Assembly: GCF_964656455.1 (NCBI RefSeq) | Contig: NC_135726.1 | Location: forward strand, 3,854,001-3,918,000 | Source: Halichoerus grypus | Taxonomy: Eukaryota; Chordata; Mammalia; Carnivora; Phocidae | DNA: 64,000 nt | Direction: 5' to 3' | Shown: in pieces, positions 33,096-45,190 of the stretch | Numbering within the stretch: the first letter of the stretch is position 1 | Layout of the letters: every line of letters starts with the position of its first letter | Position numbers and translations under genes: made by a program | Notes under the pieces: generated by a model | The model's database searches: none | Told to the model about the DNA's origin: nothing | Seen by the model: the letters and a program-made list of their open reading frames with translations, nothing else

Positions 33096-34602
33096 CGCAG
33101 GCTAAGAGAAGGGGTGGCGGGGGTGGGGATGGGCAGGGGGAGGTCTGTAAGAGACTGTTAATAAAATGGAAACCCAAACAAGAACTTCTGGGGGCACTGA
33201 GTGCTACAGAGAGTCTCCAGGAGATGTCTCTGAGAGCCCCGAGAAGGGCTTCTTTGGACCGGGAGTTGGGGAGGCAGATAGGAACTGAGAGGGAAGGAGG
33301 ACCCGCCAAGAAGACTCAAGGGTCCTCTGACAGGAGAGAGGTCTGGGCAGAGGGAGAGTCTGCACAGAGGCCCTAGGCAGCAATGACTTTGGAAAGTTCA
33401 GGAACCAGGAGGTTCATGAGGCGAGGGGCACCGCTCATGGAGAAGAGGTCGGCCAGGCATCCAGGGATGGCTTGTCGGCCACCCCCGGGGTCTGGGCTGA
33501 CCGGCAGCCACGGGACGAGCTTTAGTACAAGCAGCTGCATGCATGGGACAGGAGCAAAGGGTGGGGGGGCAGGCAAGGTGATCACATCCTAGTGGGAGGC
33601 TTCCTGACCTCCTCCCCTCCCCTCCCCCCCGCCCCCCAGCCTTTTCCCGCCCCCGCGGCCCCGGCTGCAGAAGGAACTCAGGAGATTGCCTTCTTGCAGC
33701 TGCTCAGCCACATCCCCACGAGGCTTTGCTCAAACTCTGATTTCCCCAACATCCCAAAGCAACCCGAGCCAGGACATCTCTAGCAGGTCGACCTTGAGCA
33801 ATCAGATGAGGCTCCCTGGGCAAGAATCCGGAACTTTCTGTAACTCTGCCCTTTGCCATCCACCTCAGGCAACTCCCTCTTGTTTAGTGTGTCCAAGAGC
33901 GATCAGACGTGCTGCTCTTCCCACAAAAAGAGAAGGGCTTGCAAAGCCTCGCTCACCTGGCATCCCTAACACGCTGGCTCACACTCGCGTCCATCCAGCT
34001 CGTTCCTCGTCTCATGACATCAGTAAATCAAGGCTCAGAGACTTACTCCAGGCTAGGAAGCGACAGCATGCACAATCCATGTCAACCAAGAAGTCCCTGT
34101 TCTTGACCACCATATGGTCCCCCTACAGCTACCTCTTCGGTGCTCCCCTGGGGCTCCATTTCTAGAAGTGGGGTTGCTGGGTCAGAGACTCCAGGGTCCT
34201 ATGACAGGAGAGAGGTCCGGGCACGTGACTAGGGCTGACGATGGGTGCTATCAGATGACCTTCCCCCAAGTCTGTACTGTGGCTATATATACCCGGTGGG
34301 TTCTACATCCGCACCTCCTTTTCAACTGTAAAGTCAAAACACCACCTAACCTCCTGGATTCAGAACTCTAATCCATTTGTTTCACTCTGGGTCAAGTGTG
34401 GGCAGTGTGCCAGGAAGGGCAGGCCCATTCTGCAGACGAGGGAACTGAGGCCAGCTACGTCTCTGTAGCCAGAACTTCCCACGAGCCCCAGCCTTCGACG
34501 ACGGCGTGTGGCTGGAGTATTCTGCCCGATGACTGGCCTGAACAGAGAAAGCCAGCCTCCTGCCTCGGGTTTCAGCTCCACTCAGACTCACACCAGGAAA
34601 GT

Positions 34603-34713
34603 GTTTTTTTTTATTTTTTTTATTTTTAAGTAATCTGCACCCAACATGGGGTCCGAACGCACAACCCCAAGATTGAGTCTCACGCTCCACCGACTGAGCC
34701 AGCCAGGCACCGC
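34603..34713 (-). mobile_element. short tRNA-derived SINE, minus strand
   Basis: T-rich start, then AAGTAATCTGCACCCAAC, GGGTCCGAACGCACAACCCC and GAGCCAGCCAGGCACC. Confidence 0.8.
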
Positions 34714-35628
34714 TGGGAAAGTCATTTAAATCACAACCAGTTCCTATTTTTGGAAAACGTGAATGTGAATTTTTCTTTTCCCAGACTCATCTGGAGTATT
34801 ATCAAGATAAATGAGATAATACATGGCCGGTCTTACGGAGATGTGTTGCTGTCCTCCTCGCCCACGAGGAGAAGCTGAACAAGAGCCTGGCCGCGGCAAT
34901 GTCGAGACAGCTGAGAGACGACGCTGAGGCCGTTATCAGAACAGTCAACACTTTTCGAGGCACAGAGATACAGAGAAACATCGTCTTGGACCACTCCGTC
35001 AAGCTGCTGCGCAGTACTGCGCTTTTATTCCCATTTTAGAGACGAGATGTCTGTGGCTGGGGGAGGCAGGTGCATGGCTGCGCGGGGTCACCTGCGGGTG
35101 GGTGCAGAGCAGGACCACCTACTGGTTTAGGACCAGAGGTCAAAGGTCCCTCACAGCTGCTGCCTGAGCTTCTGCTACATTTTGACCTCTCTCCAGCCAC
35201 AAGTTGAACGTCACCTCCTGGGGCCTCACATAAAATAGTGAGCTAACTCCCCACAGAACATCCACCTTGCTTGGCCTAAGGGTTGTGGAGGGCCAATGCA
35301 AATCAAAACCTGCACACCTCTGCCCGATGTTGATTACTAAAAGTCCTTGACCCTGAGACTCGAGTCATAAGACTTTCAACCCCACCTGCCTCGTGCGAAG
35401 GTACCATCCAAACACAGAGAAGGTGAGGGTCCTGGGTGTGAAGCAGAATATAAACACCTCTCCCCTGCAGTCATCAGACTCCCTTAAGCTCTGGGATTTA
35501 ACCCCTGAAAGACAGTTTACCCCCCAGACACGGGCACCCTTCTGCATTCACGCAGCCTTCTTTGCCTCACATCAGTTGGATGCCTTCTGTGACTTTTTAT
35601 TAAGTCTTATTTAGAAAACACACCTGAA

Positions 35629-35842
35629 GGGGGAGGCTCGGTGGCTCAGTCGGTTAAGCGGCTGCCTTCAGCTGAGGTCATGGTCTCATGGTCCCAGGGT
35701 CCTGGGATCGAGCCCCTTGTCGGGCTCCCTGCTCAGCGGGGAGTCTGCTTCTCCCTCTCCCTCCCCCTGCTCGTGTGCTCTCTCACTCGTACTCTCTCTC
35801 TCTCACGCTCCCTCTCTCAAATAAAAGGATAAAATTAAAAAC
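35629..35842 (+). mobile_element. CanSINE, plus strand
   Basis: Head variant GGGAGGCTCGGTGGCTCAG, standard body, CT-rich tail, CAAATAAAAGGATAAAATT end. Confidence 0.85.
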
Positions 35843-36536
35843 AAAATACACCCAGAGAACCCAAGAGAAGTATCCTTCCTTCCTCTGTGGTCGTGGATGC
35901 GGGCTAGGCTGAAGCATGACTGCGTGAGCTGTGAACGGAGGGCAGGGTCCACGTGACCCACTAAGGAGGCCAGTGACCCTTAACCCATCCACAGCAGGTC
36001 AGGAACAGGGCCAGGGCTTGGCCAGGAGCAGCAGACGATGGGTCCAAGAGCATCTGCAGACTGGGGCACTGCATTCTTTTCTGGAGTCACGTCTTAGCTG
36101 AATGCTGCCCACAACTAGAGGAGACAGCCTAGCTAAGGGGGTCCCCCCAATCCTTACCCCACAAGGCAGAGCCCAAGGAGCTGAGCAAGGATGCTTTTAA
36201 CCTGCAGCTGTGGTTCCTAAACTGGTGCCAGGGTACCCCGGGATACCTAAGCAAACTCACAGGGGTGCTGTGGGATATTTCGATATTTTGAGGAAAACAC
36301 AGCAATACTTGACATCTTCCAGACACAGACCAAACTACGAGGTTCAGGTAGCTCACAGTTTCACCATTAGGTCATGCTGTACTCCTTCCTGTGACCTGGT
36401 ATTTTTGCAAAGCGGAATTTTCTGCAGCTTGCCATTATAAAGAGCAAGTAGTGCCCGAAGACCAATATGAACAGGAAAACAGAATGGCCGTGTGCAATGA
36501 AGAATGAAAGAAAAATAGTTTTTCAAATGGTGTAGT

Positions 36537-37010
36537 AGGCTGAAGAGTGGTCCCCCAAAGGTGCCGACGTCCTCATCCCTAGAACCTACAAATACATGAC
36601 CTTACACGGCAAAGGGACGTTGCAGCTATGACTGAGTGTGGGGCCTCGGGATGGTCCTGGATGATTGAGGGGGGCCCATTATAACCCCAAGGGTCCTTGG
36701 GAGAGGGAGACAGGAGGGTCAGAGGGTAGGAGCTGCAGCAATGCTCTGCCGCTGGTTTTGCTGCTGGAGGAGGGGCTGCGTGTGAGCCAAGGAATTCAGG
36801 TGCCTCTGGAATGTGGAAACCTTGAGGGCTAAGAGTCTCCTCTGGGGCCTCCAGAAGGAACCCACCCTGCCCACACCTTGTCATTAGCCCCATCAGACTG
36901 ACTTTGAACTTCCACCCCCAGAACTGTAGGACAGTAAATGTGTGAGATTTTTAAGCCACGGAATTTGTGGAAATTCGTTAAATCAGCTGTAGGAAACTAA
37001 CAAAGACAGC
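36537..37010 (+). repeat. ancient interspersed repeat, family not resolved
   Basis: Familiar mammalian repeat: CTGAAGAGTGGTCCCCCAAA ... GAACTGTAGGACAGTAAATG ... TAGGAAACTAACAAAGAC. Not assigned to a named family. Confidence 0.5.
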
Positions 37011-38561
37011 TAGTATGTGGTTGGGACATAAAGACCCACTGAAGCGCCCAGTATTTGCTTTAGCCTAGGCGTGTCAGGACAAAACGAGAAAGACACCACA
37101 GCGCCGTGAGCGTGGCGACCTCCAGGCCTGGGCCCACGCCCGAGCCGCATCCCTTGTCTGCCACGTGAGCCTCAAGCCCCATGCAGACTCCACACGGATC
37201 CCCGTGAAACGGATGCGTCCCAGCATCGGGTCAAGCTCGTGGAGGTCATCTGGTTTCCATCTCCCTCCATCGTGAACACATCATTAGAGAAAGGTCTTGG
37301 GGAAACAGAAGGGGGCATAAACCTCTGGATGGCAGCACGCCTAAAACGCCATCTCCATTTCTGTGTCTTTCCTTCTCGCCTTTGTGCTCGAACCGCGACC
37401 ATGCCGAGGGAGGCCCGAATGTCCGCTGCGGGCCAAGCACCTGGCTATCCCTCTCCCATCTGCAAACATGCAGGTGACCTCGCTGAAGAGTCTTCGCTCG
37501 TCCCCCAAAGCGCGTTTTATTTCAAGCGGACCTAACGGCAGGTCGACAGGGTTTGGCAGGAATGAGGGGAGACAGACCCTGGGCTTAGATCTCTGGTCTC
37601 CGGGGCTGCCTTGAAACAGTGGACCTGGTCAATTATGAGGTTACCGCTACCCGGTTTTGTTCTGCTATTATGAGATATAATAATGGACGGTTTCCAGGAA
37701 GACTGTGCCTACTTAAACCACTGGAGTGGAGGAGAGGCAGAAGGAGGAGAAAGCTAAATGCAATCATCCTGTAGGGAAAGACACGGCTGGGAACACCATG
37801 GATGAACGTGTAAACCACCAAGGTTATCTGGAAGCCCCATTGCTTCACGGCCTCGTGGTGTGGGAGCTGCTTCCACAGCCTCCCTCGCCCCCCAACAGCG
37901 TGCCAAAAATAATCAGCCTCAGGCCAGGGCTTTTCTTGCTCAGCCGGCGTTTGCTCAACGCACTCCTTGCTACCCCTTGCGCCCCACGCCCCCCAGTCCC
38001 GAGTCAGAGAAGGGCCCCCGTGGGCTGGCCTGGGGCGGGTGGCAGTGAGGAAGCCCCCTGAGCCCCTCTGCAGAGCCGGGCCCTCCAGCGCCCCAGCCAG
38101 AGCTCAGTCACTAGCCCAGGCTGGTAAGAACACGCTTCTTGTCACTCAGAACCTCTCACACCACGAGACCACAACAAGGACTCTCTTCTGCCTCTGTTAG
38201 GGGCTGAGCAGCTCAGCCCTGGGGCTCCTGACAAGTACATCTGCTCCTCCCCTCCTGGCCGGGTGACAGGTGACTTTGCCTCTGAACCAGGAAGAGAGGT
38301 TTGGGCCGTTTGGGGCTATGAAGCAACAGTCATTCCAGGGAATGAATCTGTGTCCAATATGAAATGTCACCGATGTCCTTTTAGATGTCAGTGTGTTCGG
38401 GCAGCTGCTCAGACATAGATTTAAAGCTAGTCAGTGTGGATCTAGGGTACCTTACAGGCCTGTGAAATCAAAACAAGAACAACAACAACAACACCCATTC
38501 CCAAAGCTGGGCAAGGAGCTTCATGGAGTTTCCTGGTAGCAAAAGCAAAAAAGGGAAGTGA

Positions 38562-39125
38562 TGTGGGAAACAAAGGCAGAAGAAAAATGATTAAATTTCC
38601 TTACTCCCTCCAGCCCATTGACAAGTTCCTCTAGGGACTCAACTGTCTCCATGCTGACACTTTGCTGAGGGCAAAAGGCAATCCTAGCCCGACATTCCAC
38701 ACACCCCACCCCCCCGCCTCCCCCAACCCCCAGGATCCTTTAAGTCTATTTTAACATATAAAAATTCTTTTGGAAACTTCCTTTATCTCTAAACCCCTCA
38801 TGTGTTGGCAATCATCCCCCAAGCATATAGCCCACCGATAGACATCTGAAGGGTCTCATGACTCAGGTTTTATTAGATGGTAATAAATGACCTTTTCCCA
38901 ATAATAGCTCAAGGCCCTGGAAACCTTGCTTCCAAAATTCCTTAGAGAATGATGCAATCCCAAACCCCCTCCCAACTTGAAATTATCTAACAGGCCATTC
39001 CTCATGACCCCGGGGGAAGCTGTTTCTGCCCATGGGTCCTGTCCTGTGCTTCAATACAACCACCTTTTTGCATCAAAGATGTCTCAAGAATTCTTTCTTG
39101 GCCGTCGGGCTTCGAACCCTAACTA
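38562..39125 (+). mobile_element. solo-LTR-like element (gammaretrovirus-type)
   Basis: The 3' part (39040-39125) has an R-U5 pattern: CTTCAATACAACCACC as a degraded polyadenylation motif, then GCATCAAAGATGTCTCAAG, TTCTTTCTTGGCCGTCGG, ending AACTACA. A TG start is possible at 38562 (TGTGGGAAAC). No internal viral sequence and no obvious target duplication; an old non-coding remnant. Confidence 0.6.
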
Positions 39126-41595
39126 CATTCTTTCGTTCTTTCCTACATCAGGAAGCATACTGGGTCATACAATCCTTCTCATTCTGACATATTCATCTGC
39201 AGAGTACCTTTTTCCAGACACTGAATTTAAAAGTGAAATTGTCAAGGAAGTCCTCATATGAAAACTGCTGATCACTGTCATGAAGAGTTAAAAGGCTCTA
39301 TAAAAGAAACAGGGATGTTGGCAACATACATTTTTAAATGTCCCTCCAGAAGTCTGAAGCATACATTAAATCAGCTCAGCACAGGAGTTAGTCTGGTCTG
39401 AGCGCACTACTCGGGTGAAGATAAGGTGTTCCCATGTTCAGACATGATAACCAAAACAGGATCCACATGCTACCATTCCCAGGGGGGAGAGGACTGTCCT
39501 GCTGGCTCCCTCCCTCGGACACGGACAGCAGTGGACCCGCAGGTGCATGCAGGGGCTACTCCCGTCACATCGAGGACGGTGGCAGCCCCCTGCCCTGTCT
39601 CCGCGGCCACACGGGCACACCTGGCTCCCACACAGACGGGCTGCTCACCGGCAGCCCCCTACAAGGGCGTGCATCTGAGCCGGGCATCTGGTGGGAGTGT
39701 TCTGACTCTGGAGTGTCGAGGAGACCCTCTAGTTGGCTCAGCCTCTTCGCGGCCCGGGGTTTGTGGCCTCAGGACTGCACTCCCCCAGGAGAGGCTCCCG
39801 GCAAGTCAGCAGCCTCGTCTGCTTTCTTCACTATAGGGTTCTCAGGGCCAGAACAGGGCCAGGCACATAATAATTGCACAGGAAATATCTGTTGTTGCGG
39901 GACTCTCCCAGGTCAGAGTTCAAAGGTGAGCACAGGTCCCAGGCTGCATTTGCCAAGTGAGCTGGCCCACCCACCCAGCCCTAATCATGGGCACACACTT
40001 CTTCCACTGCCCTTGGCCTCCGTGAAGGAAGACGGTCAGAAAAAAAGGCCACTGCCCATGTTTTTACAACTGGAAGCAGGAAAAACTGTAGGATCACTAC
40101 TGACCTTTCAGTCAATAAAGTTGGTAAGTCCTGCCCCTAAGCCATTCTGCTGGGCTGCACAGGGAGACCACACAATTCCAGACCTCAGTGGGCTTCCAAC
40201 ATAACCCCGGAGGCAAAGAAAACGCATTCCAGAATGCAAATGAAACAAACCGGTTTTCTGCCTAGGTGCAAAGAAGAGTGGTTTGCCAACCCAATTTTTA
40301 CAAAGTGCACACCTAGTAGGGAGAGTATGAGGATCTAACTAATTGTCCCGACAGGCAGGGGGCACCCGCACAGGACAGGGTACGGGGCTGGAGAAGATTA
40401 AGGCTCAGAAGAAGCAAGACCACACCCAATCACAAGGAGAGTCTTGGAAGGCTGGGTCCATTTCTGCTAAGTAGAGACAGGGAGAGAAGTGCCCCTGGAG
40501 AGTCCTGACATTTCCGATGGGGTGGCCTGTGGAATGCACTGAGCTACCACTGTGGTGTGGCCCTGGGGGTAACTTCATACGGTCTTGTCCAAATCTGAAA
40601 CCAGAGGCTTCTGAGGTATTCAAACCAGTGGGCAACATGTTCAGAGGTGGCCTCCTAGAAGAGGTGGGCTTTTATAATATGTCACTGACAGGAGGAGCAC
40701 AGGGTGGAGGTCTGGGGAGGGGCAGGGGCGCTTGTGGCCATTTGGGATCCACATTCTGGATCCTGGATCCCAACCACACACCCTCATGTCATCCATCCCA
40801 ACACAATGCTCAGCTCCCCTGAGTGAGGACATACCTGGCAGGTGGACATATGAAACTGGATGGCTATAGCTCCCCAGAAAGCCCAGGCTAGACATGCACT
40901 TGGGGATCATGAGGCAGGAGCACAGGTAAAGCACAGGACCACACAGAGGGCAGAGTAGGGCAAAGCTGAGTGCTGGCGAGAGGAGGAGCCGTGTAGGAAA
41001 AGGGGCACCAGCAGGTGTGGGAAAAGAGGAGCACGGGGTCAGTCCAAAGCCCAGCACAAGGCACCAGCTTAGGGGCTCTAATGGGGCCAGAGCCCACGCC
41101 GGTCAAGGGGACTGGGATGGACCATGTGGCTGCCACAGTGATGAGTTACAACTCCCAGCCTTTGTGGAAGCCTCCACGATCTCTCATCTCTGAAGAAGTG
41201 AAGATGACAGGTGGGGGAGATGTGACAGGGACAAATGTGTCAACCTCACTTCGAGAGGGGAAGGCAGGAGACGCCATGAAGAGATTAAGGGGGATAGCTG
41301 AGCCAGGGAATATCCAGCCATTATTAACAAGGCAGCTCTGTGAGCCCCGAAGGAGGGAAGTGGTGAGGGCCAAAGTCACACTCCAAGCCAACCTCATCTC
41401 CGGCGTTGTGTGTGTTTGGTCTTATGTACTCGTAGATCCAGGGGATACTGTGCAAATTGTACACAGGGGTTTACTTCCAGCAAGGCGCTTGACAAATTCA
41501 TCACACCTTTGAGGATGAAATGGACAAATGTGGCCTGAACATTGTGTAAATTAGGTGGATTTATAAATGCTGTATTTCATTGCCCTGAAATACAA

Positions 41596-41818
41596 TTTTT
41601 TGCATTTTATTTATTTTTTTAAAGATTTAAAAAACTTATTTGAGAGAGAGAGAGAGAGCAAGCGAGAGCAGGGGGGAGCGGCAGACAGAGAAGTAGGCTC
41701 TCCACTGAGCAGGGAGCCCGAAGCGGGGCTCGATCCCAGGACCTTGGGATCATGACCTGAGCTGAAGGCAGACACTTAACCGATTGAGCCACAGAGGTGC
41801 CCACTTTTTTGCATTTTA
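41596..41818 (-). mobile_element. CanSINE, minus strand, with 14-bp target duplication
   Basis: Target duplication TTTTTTGCATTTTA is exact at 41596-41609 and 41805-41818. The body is CanSINE in reverse, with GAGAGAGA run and head complement GAGCCACAGAGGTGCCC, a diverged head. Confidence 0.9.
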
Positions 41819-42639
41819 ATATCTCTGAAATTGGATGCCTCATCATTGCTCTTAGGTAGGCTTATCATGATCCGTTGTCATTGTGCAGAGACAAGAGTGG
41901 ACCCTCATTTATTTTGCAAAATAATTAAAGAAATAAATTCAAAAAGTGCATAAATCATAATTGTATCACTCACTGAATTCTCACCAAGTGAATACTCCCA
42001 AGTATCCTGCCTTCCCTGGGAGTGGACATGATCAGCTCTCCTTATTCCCCTGCCCCTGGTACTCCCCTCTTCCCCAAAGAGACATGGACGGGACACTCCA
42101 TAAAGAGCATGCTGATGGCAGAGAGGATTTTTGCAGAAACCCATGTACTTCAGAAGAATGGTCTCTGAATGTGAAGAAGTTTTAGAAGTACTTTAAGCAA
42201 CTTGTTTTGTTTGCATTTTCCTCCTTGCAATGGACCAGAGTGACACTTGATAATAATCTAAGTAATTCTAAAGGCATTCTTTCAATAGAAAGCACTGTGT
42301 GACAGTAAAATGGCAGTGTTTATTCTTTCTTCATTGTGCATAAGACAATGGTGACTCTTACAAGTGATGAGGTCTTAAATCCGATGAAATACGGTGCTTG
42401 GCTGCACGACCCGACAGTCACCTTGGTTAAGATGTCTGTCACTAATGGGCAAGCGACTCCAGTCCAGGCGCTACCCTACACCTTCATCAATTACTCAAAT
42501 TAGGAGGCAAATAACATGGTGATGGAGAATGTGCAGAACCTAAAGCCAGAAGGACAGTTAACACTGGGAATGATACAATCAGGACCCAACAAGCTTTTGG
42601 CGGACTTCAGTGGTGGGCTAAGTCTTAAATGACACTCTC

Positions 42640-42770
42640 AAGAGTAAATCTGTTCATTTGCTGGGCATGTGCTGAGTGCCCTCCATGTGCCAGGCATGAT
42701 GTGGCAGCAGAGAGAGAGGTAAGGACAATGTGGTTTCTGCCCTTGAGTAACTCATACATGATTAGCGAGG
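42640..42770. repeat. MIR/L2-type ancient fragment
   Basis: GCTGAGTGCCCTCCATGTGC then CAGGCATGATGTGGCAGCAG; old repeat, family uncertain. Confidence 0.45.
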
Positions 42771-43769
42771 GAGTCTGACATTTGGGCACGGACTTGCCCA
42801 AGCCCAGTACGGGGGACGCGTTGCGCTCACTGTGAGTCTGTGTGCTTGATGCTAACAACAAACTACAAACCGACCTCCACCTGCGTCAATGAAAGCACGC
42901 TGACCCAGAACAGGAGCGGCCATTCCCACCCCACCCTGCTTCTGCTGGTCAGGCTGCCATCGGCCCGTTAACGCCCAATCGCACATCTGGAAAGGAACAA
43001 TACTGAGGACACGTGTCCAAGAGCCCCCACACACTGTTCTCCTCCATCATTAAGTCCAAAGCAACCCATGAGGATTTCTTGCTCAGGAAGAAAATAATAC
43101 ACTTGCAAAGGCATTTTAATTCGATAAATGCAAATGTTTGTTAAGACCTAAAAAAAAAAAAAAAAAAAAAGAAGAGCACCATTGAGAATCTGGAGAGCAC
43201 CCAAAAAAATACAGATGTAAACGAAAGCCCACCTGATAATCATGTCACGTGAGCAACCATGAGGAAGTTGAAGAAACCAACCCTGGGAGTAAGTAACTCG
43301 GGGGACAGGACAGGAGTCTTCAAATTTGTGAGGAGTGGGCACCTGACCGAGGGGCCAGATTAGTTCTGTGTGGCTGCAGAAGGAAGAAGTGAGCCTAAGG
43401 GTGGAGGCCCACCAAGGCAGCAGTGTCCACCGTCTCATTTCCAGGCCGCCGGAAGCAGAGGGCGGATGTCTGCTCGTCAGCAGGTTATCCATAGGAGAGG
43501 CCGCTGGACCCGAACCCACTGGCATTCTGAGATAACATTTTATGACGCTTAACACAGGCTTTACCCCCCTGAGGCTGTTATAAAGCTTCTATCCGAACAG
43601 GACCCCTATTTTATGACCTCCAGGAAGAAACATCTAAAGCGTCCACAGTTCACAGGGAAAAGAGATAAGGGACCATCTGCTGGTTCCCCAGTGTGGTCAG
43701 AGAGTGAGACGGGTTCAGTTGTCCACAAAGACCTCCCCACAGAACCATGACTCTGCCGTGTCAGTTTTC

Positions 43770-43870
43770 AATCCACGATGACGGGCCAGGTGCTGTGCTA
43801 AGTGCTGGGAAGAGAGCCGTGGAAGAGACAAATTTCCTGCCTCGTGGAGCTTGCAGAAGGCTCCGGAACA
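43770..43870. repeat. MIR/L2-type ancient fragment
   Basis: CCAGGTGCTGTGCTAAGTGC and CCTGCCTCGTGGAGCTTGC; same class as at 42640 and 60880. Confidence 0.45.
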
Positions 43871-44801
43871 AATGCCATTTCACCACGTTGCCAAAAAACC
43901 AAAGGGTCCAGGAGTTCCATCGGCCCCAAGTGGATTAGGGAGGTGGGAAAAGGGGACGAGGGCTGCCCACCAACGCCTCCTCCATGGTCTAAGACTTTAC
44001 ATTTCTTAGTTCTTCAAAAGTCGTCCTGAGTCTCAACTTGAGAGTCACCACACACAAACATCTGGATGTACATTTTGCACTTTGCTAATGTTTCATTCAT
44101 CCGAGGCAACCCCTCAGTGAACGGGTGAGCCCTCTAGTTCGAGGCAACGAGGAGGAATTTGGCGACAGGTGTTTCCCATGAACTTTCGCTACTGACTTCC
44201 TGAGTTGGTGCCACTCTAACCAAATGTTAGAATTTACGGCGAAGCACATCCCTCCCTTGGCAAGCAGCTGGCCTTCTTTAAAAAAAGGCTACAGCTGACA
44301 ATTCGGTGACAGCTGGATTCAATTTGGATACAGACTGACTTGGCCTTCCACGCTTTTGGATAATCTGACAAAATAAATTCGTACCGCTCCAACCCCTGGT
44401 ATGGAGATAGGCACACTTAATCACTGGATTGGGATGGGCTCCCTAAAAGATCTGGGACTTGGTCCCTCTCCAAAGAACCCAGGGGAGGGGAGGGATGAAT
44501 TGAACAAACATCCATTTTCTTCGGGCTGGTGCTTTGCTCCATTGGCTCAAGGAAGAAGCGTGCACACTGGACATCGTGTCTCTGGGAGGGAAGGCTCTGG
44601 GCAAATCCTCCTGGATGCGGTTCAGCCGGCAGGCCAGGTCATCTCTGGCTGGCGGTCAAGGTGCTCTGCAGTCTGGAGCTGGTCGAGGCTGCCCACACGG
44701 CTCTCCAATGGCCACATGCTCAAAAGGAACCTGCCACAAGCATGCAGCTGTCGGCCTCTTCAAGACCCAACTTCTGCTTTAATCTGGCTGGTTTCCTCGC
44801 G

Positions 44802-44802
44802 T

Positions 44803-44852
<50 letters not shown>
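44802..44852 (+). repeat. (TC)n(CA)n microsatellite
   Basis: A short TC stretch followed by about 19 CA units. Confidence 0.95.
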
Positions 44853-44853
<1 letters not shown>

Positions 44854-44999
44854 ATGCCTTTGTTACTGCTTTCTTCACTTCCCTATACCCACCACCCACG
44901 TTCCTCTGGCTAAATCTCTTGGCACATCTCAACCCCGCTCTTCGACATGGAGAAATCTGAAATTTGTTCATGTGCTATGCTGGTGCCCTCTCTAGGTCA

Positions 45000-45190
45000 T
45001 TTGTGGTCTTTTGAAATCCTCTTTAATGTTGAAACATGTTTGACAATATTTGAAAAGTCTATCTATTTGGTTTATCCTAAGGAAATAACCCCAAACATGG
45101 CCAGGGAGCTGATGTACAGCGCGATTTAAAACAGCAAAAGAAGTGACGATAACCTAAATTCTCCACGCCAAGGACTTGGGTGAGTTCTGC
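45000..45190 (+). mobile_element. old L1 scrap
   Basis: CCTAAGGAAATAACCCCAAA then GCGATTTAAAACAGCAAAAG resembles an eroded L1 3' region. Confidence 0.4.

Noticed and set aside
39434..40204. Plus-strand open frame of 256 codons
   Set aside because: Includes an ancient-repeat phrase (AGGCACATAATAATTG) and has no known motif or splice context.
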